From positions 1,174,001 through 1,238,000 of the forward strand of contig CM035318.1 in assembly GCA_000497125.2 (NCBI GenBank): DNA of 64,000 bases, written 5' to 3'. Below the pieces are notes generated by a model. It ran no database searches, had not been told where the DNA came from, and was given only the letters and a program-made list of their open reading frames with translations. Source of the stretch: Spironucleus salmonicida (lineage: Eukaryota > Fornicata > Diplomonadida > Hexamitidae). Position numbers and translations under genes: made by a program. This document shows positions 37,035-48,619 of this stretch, in pieces (within the stretch, counting starts at the first letter, position 1; each line of letters opens with the position of its first letter).

Positions 37035-37583
37035 TCATTTGACAGTTCTATGCTCCATGACATCCCAATTAAAAACGCGAGAAATCGAAACCTCTGAAGT
37101 AGTAATCTATTCCTTAAGGAATTCAAGATTTCTCTCTAGATCATTAATTTGGTCTTTACACTCTTTAGTATTATCTTCTAAAACCTTAAGTGCCTCATCA
37201 ATAGTATATTCAACCATTGTTCTTGAACCCAAAAACAAGGCAACTTTGCTTCTATCCATAATTTTTGCTTTAGCATATACACCAGCAGACAGTTCATAAT
37301 GGAAAAATGACCCTTCAGGAAGATCACCCATAGATTATAACTACTTCAACGCCGCCTATGTCATTAATAACTCTGGAAGGGAGCTACAAAGAGCATTACG
37401 TTACTACTAAAAGTTTTAAAACATAAAGTTATATCTTTAAAGAGTATTGTCGAGACCAGTTATAACTAAACCAGTATCTCCATTAGTTTCTGCAACAACT
37501 TTAGCTATATCTTGTATATAATTCGCTCGAGGGATTTTGCGAGTATTGAATTCTTCAGGTACTACTAAATCATAAGAGTCCAT
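37035..37583 (-). CDS. PFD3: Prefoldin subunit 3
   Basis: 182 residues. N- and C-terminal coiled coils flank the beta-hairpin core GSFFHYELSAGVYAKAKI and DRSKVALFLGSRTMVEYTID. It ends TTSEVSISRVFNWDV, nearly identical to the conserved tail of prefoldin 3/VBP1 (TTTEVNxARVYNWDV). It is an alpha-type subunit of the hexamer that delivers unfolded actin and tubulin to CCT. The real protein starts at ATG 37581-37583, well upstream of the Met at 37331, because the N-terminal helix with TAA/TAG codons is required. Length is typical. Confidence 0.95.
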
Positions 37584-38571
37584 TAAATTTCGGAAAGAAA
37601 AAGTTTTGTGAAATTTAAGTAAAAATGATATATAATTTATATTGTAAACAATATATTAAATAATATTATATTATATGATAATTAGTAAAAATTTATATTT
37701 CTGAAATATAAAATTTAATACAAATACCATTTCATTATCTCATGATTGTATCTCTTTTTCATCGCTTATAGTAAATTTTATCTTACATATACTTAAATGA
37801 AAAACAATCGATATAAACTCGTTATTATTATTATTTATTGTTCCGTTTTAATAAACTTTATTAAATTAATATCAATAATTTGTTTAAGATAAAATAATAG
37901 GTTTTATAAAACTATTAATAATGTAAAATAAATTTATTTATCAAGCTTATATGTTAATGTAATTTTAAAGTATTAACAAAAATTCAATGGTAATATATAA
38001 ATACATTGGTCTCTTTAAATCATTAATTTTAAGATATATAAACTTAAATAGCAATACCTTACTTTAAATCTTTTCTAGCTTTATTATACTCAAAATCAAA
38101 ATCAAAAATATCAGGTTTTAATACTAGAATATGCAGGTAATAAAAACTAGCTGCATATTATTTTCCCCTTATTCATATACATAATTATTGATACAATACT
38201 GATAACATTCACTATTATTATTTGCTATTTATGTTTTAATGTTTAGCACATCTCAATTTACCATTAGTATAGTTAAATGTGATAGGAAATTTAATTTATC
38301 CTTTAAAAACTACACTCTTAATTGTTAATGTATATAACGAGATATAGGTATTATATACTTTATTTTAAAAGTATACAAATGATTTAATTAATTAATGCTA
38401 TATTTATTTATATATTAAGAATCACAATTAAACGTGCATTCTGTAATATTATTTATATTACTAAAATAATCCTCTAAATTAAATAATTTTCACAAAATTA
38501 AGAATAATGTAGTACTTACTCATGCATAATTGTTAAATCTAATTAAAAATCGTTTACAAAATATCTAAAAA
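37584..38571. other. Long AT-rich intergenic region before PFOR
   Basis: 988 bases between the divergent prefoldin 3 and PFOR genes, over 80% A/T. Only short or chance open frames were seen, for example about 47 codons from ATG near 38240, and none is convincing. No tRNA or repeat was noticed. The space is unusually large for this compact genome, and the final 100 bases before ATG 38572 are A-rich, as at other starts. Confidence 0.5.
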
Positions 38572-41500
38572 ATGACCAACTAGGTTTGCTTAGATGGAAA
38601 TACTGCAGTTGCTATGGCGTGTCATAAGTTTATCAACTTTTCATGTACGTTCCCAATTACTCCTAGTTCCACTATGGCAGAATTGGTTGAGTAGTATGCT
38701 GCTTAGGGTAAGAAAAATTTACTCGGTGAGGACATTGTTGTGAAACAAGCATAATCAGAACTAGGTGCTATAGGAACCTGTCACGGTGCGCTTGTTACTG
38801 GTGCATTAACTGCTACATTTTCTAGTTCATAAGGCTTGCTTTTGATGATTTCTAACCTATACAAAATTGGTGGCGAAAAGGCTCCATTTGTCGTTCATAT
38901 TGCTAATCGTAGTGTAGGATAAACAACAACAAGTCTGGCCACTGATCATACAGATATTTATGCCATTGAAGGTACTAATTTATCTGTTGTTTAAAGTGCA
39001 AACGTCTAAGAAGCATATGATATGGCAGTTTGTGCTCACGCAGCTAGCATCAGTGCCAGAAGAGCTGTTGCTCATAGTTTTGAGGGTTACAGAGTTTCTC
39101 ACTAACTAGAAAGTCTTGAAATAATGACGGATGACCAATTAAGCCAATTCATAGACTATTAATCATTAATGGATTGGAAGAATAAATCTGTAGCTAGTAC
39201 TGATAGACCTTATGCATAAAATGTTGGTCTTGGAGGTGAAGTAGCTATGTAATTGCTTGAAAGCTAGAAACATGATATTAATAAGGTTTGTTAAAAGTTT
39301 GAAAAGTACTTTACCCTTCTTAAATAACTTACTGGTAGAAGTTACCATTGTTATGAATATTATGGTGATGCCAACCCTGAGACAGTATATGTTCTCATGG
39401 GTAGCTCTACTGGTACTGCCATAAATGCTGTTACAGAATTGAACAAAAGTGGTGTAAAATGTGGTGTTGTTAAAATCCGTGTTTTTAGACCTTTTGATGT
39501 AAAAATGTTTTCTGATGCTATTCCTAAGAGCACAAAAGTCATTGTTGCACTTGACAGAGCAGGTGAGCTTGTTCAAACTGGTGGAACCATCTATAGAGAA
39601 GTATGCGCGGCTATGATACAGATGAATAGAATCAAAAGTATTGAAGTGGTAACTGGTGGAAGGTACGGTTATTTGGGAAAAGAGTTAATGCCAAAAGATA
39701 TTTTGTCTCTTTCTGAGATATTTGGATCGAAAAATTATGGTACAATGCCTAAATAGTTCACTGTAGGTATAAAAGATAACCTAACAAATTTATCTATAAC
39801 AGACTCTCCCAATTCTGCTAACTTTGAATTAAAAATGCTATCAGATCTTGTGTCCTAAACATTGTTATATGGTATTGGCTCTGATGGTACTATCGGTGCA
39901 GCAAGAAATGCAGTTTAAATTTTAAAGAATACAGCTGATAATGTTTAAGTTCAATGTTAATTTTAATTTGATGGTAAAAAGTCAGGTGGATTAACTATGT
40001 CACATATAAGACTTTATAAAGGTGACGACAAAGAAATTTAAAAGTCTCTTCATAATGCTTAATATGATATTTAAGCTGCTTAATATATTGGTTGTCACTG
40101 TGAAACATATCTTAATAGATATAAAACAATGATGTAATAATTAAAACCTAACGGTGTTGTTGTTCTAAATGTGGATAATAAAGGTGATTTACTTGAATAT
40201 GCTAATAAACTTCCTGCATAACTTAAACATGATATTGCTGAGAAAAATGGCAAACTGTATATGGTAAATGCTAATAAAGTTTCTATAGACTGTGGAATAC
40301 CAGGAAGAACTAATAATATACTTTTGCTATTTTATTTCAAATTTGGTATGACTCAGCTTATTAAATTTGAGGATGCTGTCGAGGCTATGAAAGATGCAGC
40401 TAGAAAAACTTATGTTAAAGCTGGATAAAAAGTTATCGATAATAATATCAACGCAATAGATGCTACAGTCAAACTTATAGATTAATGTTATGTCAACTAT
40501 GATGTAAAAGAATGGCTTAACTCTAATATTAGTATATCTGGTAATGAAAAAATCAATGATTATTGCCCAGATTACGATAAGTTCATGACAACTGTGTTAG
40601 ATCCTTCTTTTAGAAGAGAGTTTGATCACATTACTACTAAAACTATGCACGAATATAATGGCGGCTTCTTCCCACCAGGTTATGGTGCTTATGAAAAATA
40701 GACATCTGCTGTAAAGGTTCCTAAATGGAATTCATAAAATTGCATATAATGTTCTATATGCGCAAGTGCCTGCTCTCATTCATCTATTAGACCATTTATT
40801 TTAACAGAGAATGATAGTCCCCCAGAAGGATTTTAATCTATTGAACTGAAAGGAAAGCATGAGTATGGTAATGGTGCAAGATATAGTATCTAGGTATCTG
40901 CTGCTGATTGTAGAGGATGTAACGTCTGCGTTAAAGCATGTCCTAAGTAATGTTTAGAAATGTCTGACGTGTAGGAAGAGTTGAAGAAATAGTAATAATT
41001 TGAATGGGCTAGATCAAATCTTTACAAAAATACCGAAAATGTCGATGGTAAGAAGGCTCCATTAAAAGATCTAATGACTAAGAATCACTATATTGAATAT
41101 GCTGGGTCCTGCCCTGGTTGCCCAGAATCTACTATGTTAAAAATATTAACCTAAATATCTGGTGAAGCTATGTAAGTATCTGTTGGCGTCGGTTGCTCGC
41201 TTGTTTGGGGGCAATATAGTATGATGAGACCAAATACAATTGATAGACATGGCAGAGGTATTTCGTCAATTTCCAGCCTCTTTGAAGATGGTTCTGTCTT
41301 CCATTGGGGATCTGTTATTGGTAGAAATAATGTCAGATCTCAAATCAAGCAATTCTTGGTTGACAACATCGAGAATATCACGTGGGATAAAAACGTATAG
41401 GAAATTACCAGAGGAGTGCTCGAGCATTTTGATGACCCATCACAGTCCTACAAGCACGCTACTGAGCTTCGTAAAGCTCTCAAAATCGATAATTTCCACA

Positions 41501-42312
41501 TTGGTGACAAGAACGACATGATTTTCCCAGGTTCGCTAACTGATGAGCAGATCAAACTTTCGCCCAAGGAAGAGGCCGAACTCAGCCAGCTGCTGCAGAA
41601 AAAGGTAAAGTTGACGGAAAGCACATTTTTGACCTACGTGAAGCTCAATAATCTGCTCCTTTCGGCCCACAATAACTGGTTTTACGCCGGCGATGGCGCG
41701 GTGTTCGACATCGACTTCAACGGCGTGGACCACATTCTGGCCAAGGGCGATAACGTGAATCTGCTCGTTTTCTGCAACCAGGTCTTCGCGAACACGGGCG
41801 GCCAGCTATCGAAGAATTCGTTCCTGGGACAGGTGACCAAAAACGCGTACAACGGCGTCAGCGCGCCCGAGAAGCAGCTCGGGCTCATGATGATTTCCGC
41901 GTACGGGAAGCACATCTACGTGGCACAGGTCTCGTTCGGCTTCAACAGGCAGCAGACGATCAGCGCGCTCAGGGAGGCCGAGGCGTTCAACGGGCCCAGC
42001 ATTGTGCTATGCTACAGCCCCTGCATCAGCCACCTGATCGATGGCGGCCTGCAGAACGTGGAGGTGCAGCAGAAACTGGCGGTGGAGAGCGGCGTCTGGC
42101 CGCTTTTCAGGTGGAACGGTGGAGCGGAAAAGGGCCAGAGGCTCAAAATTGACGGAAAGAAGAAGATCGGAGTGGATGAATTTATCTGCAACGAGCAGAG
42201 GTTCATGAGCCTGAAGAGCAGGAACAACGCTAGGTTCGAGATGCTCAAGGGGCAGCTCGAATCGAACGTCGCAGAAGTTCAAGAGAGAATGGAGGCGTTG
42301 AAGGTGATGTGA
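38572..42312 (+). CDS. PFOR: Pyruvate:ferredoxin oxidoreductase
   Basis: 1246 residues, typical for the single-chain enzyme. Domain I has FPITPSSTMAEL (about residue 27). Two 4Fe-4S clusters read CIQCSICASAC (724) and CRGCNVCVKAC (780). The third cluster draws on CPGC (846), GVGC and SPC. The thiamine-diphosphate motif is GDGAVFDI (about 1039) with NTGGQ shortly after. It oxidises pyruvate to acetyl-CoA and CO2 and reduces ferredoxin, the core of anaerobic energy metabolism in diplomonads. The first ~950 codons are AT-rich with many TAA/TAG glutamines. The last 298 codons (from 41416) are GC-rich with none. Confidence 0.98.
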
Positions 42313-42534
42313 TGGGCTAATTTTCAATTTCGGGCGAATCGCAATGTTTAGTATAATTAGAGTTTTTTGGAATTAGATAAAATAAGATATAATAATGAAT
42401 AATAGAGATATTTGGTGTACTTGATCGTAAGTTTATTAAGATTTATAGGTATTTGTATAATAAATATGATAATATTTAGGTTAAAGGACAATTATAAGTT
42501 GAAATGAAATAATAGAATTATGACAAATTGACAT

Positions 42535-43021
42535 AATTCACTTTGCCATGAGCTGGAAGGCGGTGCGAGCCGGGACAGTATTCGCGTACAGCTCGCCACC
42601 GCGCGCGGTGAAGGAGAAGCTGAGGTCCATGGGCGTGCGGCCCCCCTGGATCGGCAGGGAAATGGATATGGGGATGGAGACGCTCACGCGCTACCGCCGG
42701 TCCCGGTACTCAACACAGTCCTCGTTTCGGATGGTGCTGACATGGCGGGAGCCGAGGTCGATCCGGAGGCACTACTCGCCGTTGCTGACCAGGAGGTCGT
42801 CACGCCCCTAGACGAAGGTGGCGCTGCAGCTGAAGCGGCCGTTCAGCGTGAGAGTACACACTTGGGGAATCATTACGGAAGGGGGCTGGAATATCGGGTT
42901 GTAACGGGGTATTGAGGCGGTATGTGCTCTACTTTCCACACTACAGGATCTCTACTCGGGGTGGGATTGTTGATTAAGGGCATCGGGTATACTTTCGGTC
43001 GTAGAAACGCAAGTTAGAATA
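42535..43021 (+). repeat. GC-rich 487-bp inverted repeat, copy 1
   Basis: This segment recurs in reverse complement at 50328-50814. Across 487 bases I find one difference: G at 42591 against A at the matching position. GC content is near 60% against about 20-25% in the flanks, with abrupt edges. The left edge is aattcactttgccatg and the right edge gcaagttagaata. The two copies enclose 7.3 kb. No terminal inverted repeats or target-site duplication were found at the edges, so a known mobile element is not indicated. Confidence 0.95.
42538..42873 (-). CDS. Repeat-encoded unknown protein, copy 1
   Basis: 111 codons on the minus strand, ATG 42871-42873 and TGA 42538-42540, with three TAG read as Gln. 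The translation alternates hydrophobic and polar residues like a beta-sandwich (VSVSIPISISLPIQGG, DLSFSFTARGGELYA). The frame stays open upstream of the Met for over 100 codons, past the repeat edge, without another Met. An opposite-strand 141-codon frame (42548-42973) is the alternative. I prefer this one because the only base that differs between the two repeat copies is synonymous here (Leu) but changes Ser to Asn in the other. Family unknown. Confidence 0.45.
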
Positions 43022-43262
43022 CAGGTTAAATACTCAGTAAGCTTTAATAATATATAGATGGATATAATTTTAAATTAAGATTTTCTTACAGATGTGAAAG
43101 CTTCACTTATTGCTAATAGTAATATACCATTATTCTTTTATATATTGATATTTAATTATTAAATTATAAATGAATTGTTATCTAAACAAAGACTTAAAAC
43201 TTAAGCTCATACTAATCGTAATTATTATATATGTAATAATACATATTTTATTAAAATTCCAA

Positions 43263-45167
43263 ATGTCATCCAGTTCTACAAAACTTGCTTTTCAATACGC
43301 ACTTTCATAATTACCGATTTAACTGCCATCTACTCTTTAAATACCAAAGATTCCATCATAATTATCAGCAAAATAGTCATTAGTTCATCTTTTAAATTGT
43401 TTACCTTTAGATATTTAAAGTTAAGTGTGCAGTTCTTTAGCATAATGTAAAAAATGCGGATTCCACGGCCCATATTCAGTAGTTTCTGAGCACAGAGTAT
43501 GCTTATGTGGAAATAATTTAGAAATCATTATTCCACCAATGATTGAAGGAACTGTCTATCAGAACAGCAACAGCGTATACACTAAGAATCTTACCAGCCT
43601 TGTCACGTTTAAGGAATAAAAATATTATTGTATAAGATTATTTAAAGACAAAGTTTTATTAAATGATGGAGATTAAGAAAATTTGTTAAGAGAATCTGAT
43701 TTTGAATTATATATTGAAAAATAGTAAGGACCAATCTTTGATTAAATCGGAAGAGTTGTGTTGGCAATTTATGTAAATCATGTTGGTAATAGTGAAAGAA
43801 CAATAGAATTTAGCAAAATACAACCAAAGCCACGTATTTACATGAATAACAATGAATCTGCAATTAATTCAAGCATAAATTATACAATCCCCTAAAAAGA
43901 AGTCCTATAAAAAACAATTTATGACGTATAACGAAAGTTTCCTAAGGATTTTTAAATTAATCCATTATCTAAAAAACTGTGCTGTTTTAATTATGATAGT
44001 GCGCCATCTCATCACTATAAGTATTGTGAATTTTGTGGATGTGGATGTTCACTTACTAGTCACTTTTCATTACTATCTATTATGTGCTTTATACCTATTT
44101 TGCTAATAATAATAACTAATGTTGTCTTACTTCTAGTCTTAATATTTTTACGTTTACCAGACCCTGAAGTATTTATCACAGATAATCTTATAGTGAGAAA
44201 TAATGCTGCAATAGCCATGAATCTTAATAATGCAACATATTCGACTTTCATAGCAACTTAGAAGAGCCTAGATTAAATTTATGAAATTTATACATAAAAT
44301 ATTATAACAGAATTATTATAAACTGATCTACTCTAAAATTAAAGTCCTTTGGTCATAAAAGGTGTATCTAGCGATTTAGTAACCGTTAACTAACTAACAG
44401 TAGATAATGTTACAGTTACAAATTAGACATAATTTGACGGAAACTCAGTTTCTACTTAATCTATTACTTTCTAGCCTAATACAAATGTTATTTTTGGGCA
44501 AACACCTAATTTTAATGGGCTTATTAGCCTTGTAGATGCAAAAATTGTAGACCTTACTGCTTCATCCTTAAATTTTACTTAGTTTACATAATCTGGAATA
44601 TTTTCATCACCTTTAAAAGTAAATTCATTAACCACAAAAATCGGTAAAATAACTGAATTGACAACTAAATCTCTTACTTCCTAATAGTTAACAGTAGATA
44701 CTTTAAAAGTTACTGGAAATTCTATTTTGAGCTAAATTAAGACAACAAACCTTACAGTTTAGTAATCCCTTTCAGTATCTAACTCAATTGTAAATCTTCC
44801 TTAGCTCCTTAAATTTAATTCAACTGGTAGAATTTCTGGAGATTTAAATATAGAAGGAATTTTATAAACCGGTTAAAATACTATTTAAAACTTGTAAATA
44901 ATTGATTTTAAAGGCACAACATCAACAATTTAATCATTGAACACTTAAATTATCAATGCTGCTGAGAGTAGACTTGATATATAAAATTTAATATCTTAAA
45001 GTGCGCTAATTACAGGTTAAGCTGGAGGGTTAAGCATTAATGGAAATAAAATTATCGAATCTAATATAAATGGTTTATCTTTAGGTGCCAATAGTATTAA
45101 TTGCACTACATTTACAGTAGCAAAAAATCTAGATGTTGGCGTAGTTAATACCACAAGAATAAATTGA
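43263..45167 (+). CDS. Type II membrane protein with fibre-like repetitive ectodomain
   Basis: 634 residues. Residues 60-85 hold a zinc-ribbon-like CKKCGFHGPY...CLCG, and residues 239-262 a second cluster (CCFNYD, CEFCGCGCS). One strong membrane helix lies at about 268-293 (SIMCFIPILLIIITNVVLLL). After it come about 340 residues of short, imperfect repeats rich in Thr, Ser, Asn, Val, Leu and Gln, such as LTVDTLKVTGNSI, LTVQQSLSVSNSI and GDLNIEGILQ, like beta-solenoid or trimeric fibre shafts in tail fibres and adhesins. Cytoplasmic N-terminus and extracellular C-terminus are inferred from layout. No exact family. It is the first gene inside the repeat-bounded cassette. Confidence 0.8.
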
Positions 45168-45561
45168 ATGAAGCACAATGTAATGGATTAGGAATAATTT
45201 ATTTAAAATAAATATAACTAATATTGAGAATTATCGGCATTAATAGTAAATTTATTATGATATGAGTTTTTTATTATTAATAATTAGGTAGATTCACTTG
45301 CTTAATCGAAAGGGCTAATCACTATTAATCAGTAAAATTTTAACCTATATAGAACTTAATATTAACCTTTAATTACAAATATAATGTATTAATTTATGTA
45401 TAGTTCCTGGTTAAATAATTTTTATTATTTCATGCAATCACTAGAAATGAAATTACAATTTATTAAATATAATAATGCTATAATATTTAATACTTGTAAC
45501 CATAATATCCAGTAAGTCGTCCTATAATAAGAATATAGAACCATTAAATATGTAAATGAAA
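45168..45561. other. AT-rich intergenic stretch, nothing recognised
   Basis: 394 bases of A/T-rich DNA between the convergent fibre-like and cysteine-rich genes. No tRNA, ORF over 60 codons with reasonable composition, or repeat was seen. A short frame from 45170 runs about 20 codons to a TGA. Confidence 0.5.
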
Positions 45562-46413
45562 TCATTCATTCGAAAGTTTTTAAAGCTTCACCTTTCTCAT
45601 TTATACTAATTTCACAGTTACAAAATAAGATAAAATTAATATTTAAACACTAATAATAATTCCTAGCATCCATAATGCTATAGTTTTTCTCGAATTATTT
45701 ATATGAGTTGATCTTTGATCTTTTTTGCATCCAATTTTATCTGGTGTAAAACCCGTAATGCATTAACACTTGTTATTATTTACTATCATATTTCTACTAC
45801 AATACTCACATGTATTATCTTCTTTTAAAAAATTATTCTATAATAGTCCATCACGGGAGCATTTATTTACACATTTACTATGATTACTTATAGCTACATC
45901 GAAATTTGAGCACAGTGTACACTTATTAAATCCTGTAATTGCCTGAACCATATTTTTTTAACATGTTGCACACTTCAAGGGTACCTTTTACAATATTTCA
46001 GAACCTATAGTGCATACACATTCATTATTTACTGTTACATAATTTCCAATTGGAAATAATGGACAAAGCATACATTTATGCGTTGAAACATCGTAATATT
46101 GTGCTGGAATAGTTCCACATATATTAACACATTTTCCTTGCTTGTTGTGTTGTTCATATGATTTACAAGCTATTTGACTAAGAATTTTATGAATATCTGA
46201 TAATCTAAAATATTAAACAACTAATTTTTTTATTTGTTCAAGAATTTATTATTCCTCTAAACAAATATTAAGTTATATATAAAATATAAATGAGCAAACT
46301 TTACCTAATTCTTTAAGTATATTATAGATAATAATATTAATATATTTATTCACTTTTATGTATATTCTAATAGTGATAGAAATTTGCAAAAATGACTTCG
46401 TATTAGTCTTCAT
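45562..46413 (-). CDS. Cysteine-rich membrane protein (CRMP-like)
   Basis: 283 residues. About 17 cysteines between residues 90 and 240 occur mostly as CxxC or CxC pairs (CVNICG, CMLCPL, CVCTIG, CATCQK, CTLCSN, CEYCSR, CQCITG), the pattern of diplomonad surface proteins. A single hydrophobic segment at about 245-265 (ALWMLGIIISVQILILSYFV) precedes a short basic tail (MRKVKLQKL), as in Spironucleus cysteine-rich membrane proteins and Giardia variant surface proteins. The N-terminal 60 residues are hydrophobic and may hold a signal sequence. It faces the fibre-like gene inside the repeat cassette. Likely surface-exposed. Confidence 0.85.
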
Positions 46414-46574
46414 AATTTATATTTTATAATTACTATATAGTATAACTATGTAGTAATAGTTATTTAATCACTATTACTGACAAAGTTTAACATCAATTAA
46501 TTCGAGATGTTGAGAAAACAAATATAATCTATTATATTCTTAATTATTATAAATTAATTTTTTCATTTCTTTTA

Positions 46575-48089
46575 ATGAATGGAATTATTAAATAGCTATA
46601 ACTTCTTAATGAAGCGATTTATAGTAATATGCCATTACCTTCAACAACATAATTAACGTAGCTTGTCTTGGATTAACTTATTAAAAATAATATATTATTA
46701 TTAGAGGTGTTTTAATCGGCACCTTTATTATTGCTAGGTTTATCTGGAAAAAATTCAATTTAGTTATAAATTTTTAAAAATGGCTACAAAAACAGACAGT
46801 GGTTAAGTATATTTGATCCTAGTTCAATACAAACTCTTTTATTTAAAGGTATAAATCATTGTACATTTAAAATATAAACTGAAAGTGATAAAATCGAGAA
46901 AAAATTTTTAGTTTAGTAGTTGTTTGCGATATTTGGTATGGAAGTTGATAGTTATGAAATTTTTGTCAATTATATTTTAGAAAGTTTAGTTTATTTAATC
47001 TAAGGAACATTTTAGTGCAATTTTTCCTAGATTACGAATATTCTGAAAGTAGGCGAAGTAGTTAATTACTCATCTTCTTTCAATAAACTATTAGATACAA
47101 TATTTTCTATATTATCTCCAGTTGCATAACAAAAATTAGCAGTTACTTTTCTCGAAATCACTCCTAATTTTTCTTAGTTTGACAATATCGTATAGACTCT
47201 ATAGGTAGTTACAAAGTTTACGTAGTTAAATGCATTTTAAAATTATCAATAACGTATTCCAGAGCTTTTATAGACTCTTAGCGCAAATATTAATACAGTA
47301 GATACTCCACGAATTTTAGAACATATTTATTCTCCATAAATTATTTCTTTATCTAAAAAACTTATTAGGTAAGGATCATTTGATTTCGAATAAATTTGCT
47401 AGAAACTTATTATCTAGTTGAAGGAGGTTATTAACTATGCAATCTATAGTTAAAATTCTTTATACTCTTTAAAAATGCCATTAAAAATATAAGAAATAAA
47501 TTATCATATTATAAGAAGCTAGCTACAATTTTTAATAAATTCTAGCTAAATTATGTTTGGAAACTACGTTCCACCATTTTATATGGCAACAAATATGATT
47601 GTTAACATGATAAATTAGAATTAATTTTTAAAATTGAAATTTAATGATATAATTTCTTCGTATAAAAATTAAATGCCAAATTAGTTTTTTTATGGAAATA
47701 TAACATTAGAATAAGTAATTAGTATCGGAGGAATTAAAACGACAGATTAAAAACTTGACTCATTTGAGATGTTATAAAAAGCATAGATTTAACCTTAAGT
47801 TTAAGTTCAATAGCTATTTAAATCTTCTATTGCTAATATATCAAATGTAAATATTACAAAAGTTGAGCCATAATAAAAAATAACAGAAGATAGTACTGTT
47901 ATACTCGGATTGACATCATTTGCTGACGATTCATTACTTAGTGAAATTATTGCATAAAAATAACAAATACCCAACACAAAAAATTTAGAGGTTACTGATG
48001 AATCAGGTAAACTTGAAATTTCAAAATATTATAATGAAAGCATAATTGGAGAGGAAAGTAAGATTGATCTTGATCTAAAATTCTTATGA
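46575..48089 (+). CDS. Unknown protein, 504 residues
   Basis: ORF of 505 codons including the stop, AT-rich, with over 40 TAA/TAG codons. The N-terminal half is hydrophobic and helical (ILLLEVFQ, LLLLGLSG, SSFNKLLDTIFSILSP). The C-terminal 150 residues are more polar, with an acidic ending (SIIGEESKIDLDLKFL). No signal peptide or transmembrane prediction is clear, and no family. It lies inside the repeat cassette, 16 bases from the stop of the convergent gene. Confidence 0.7.
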
Positions 48090-48104
48090 ATAATTTAATT
48101 AATA

Positions 48105-48518
48105 TCACTATTTAGTTTAATGCTTTTATATTTACTTCAAACAGTATGATACATATTTTTTAATTTCATCAATATTCAGCCCTTACTTTTTAGCATGATT
48201 ATCCCACACTTCTTAAAATATTTAAAAGTCATTTAAGTCTGGTTTACTTTATTTTGCTGTTTTAATTATATCTAACATAGTATCTTTGTCTATTTACTAA
48301 ATATCTTCTTAGAATATTCTTTCGTGTGCTTTAAACTTCTGGTGCATTATTTTTTACTAAATTTTAAGCTCTTTTTATCCAAAAGCTATAAATTGTGATT
48401 TAATTTTAGCGGATAAAAGTTTATACTCATTATAAACTTCAACATCGGTTGAAGGAATTTTGTCTGTGCATTTCATATGCATTAACACGTATTCTTTTAA
48501 AACACTTGCTACCGACAT
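48105..48518 (-). CDS. Small helical protein, unknown
   Basis: 137 residues, entirely helical by appearance: MSVASVLKEYVLMHMKCTDK, a Lys/Gln-rich centre (FGQKELKIQQKIMHQKF) and a C-terminal helix ending KQIQKHQTKQ. No motif. It is divergent with the ZMYND12-like gene across a 101-base AT-rich gap that probably carries both promoters. Lysine and glutamine richness suggests a cytoskeletal or nucleic-acid-associated protein, but function is unknown. Confidence 0.65.
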
Positions 48519-48619
48519 TTTCCACTTTATTCTAATATTAATTTTTAATATGTATAATACTATGAATATTTATATTTATATTTTATATATAATATTTATA
48601 TTATGATCTCATTATAAAA

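Noticed and set aside
42548-42973. Plus-strand 141-codon frame (MSWKAVRAG...) in the repeat, and its mirror at 50376-50801
   Set aside because: Arg-rich with poor hydrophobic pattern, and the one base difference between copies changes an amino acid here but is silent in the opposite frame. Not excluded, but disfavoured.
43263-45167. A viral or phage origin for the fibre-like protein
   Set aside because: The repeats resemble fibre shafts, but the gene uses the host code and composition and has a eukaryotic-type membrane layout; no capsid, integrase or polymerase gene is nearby.
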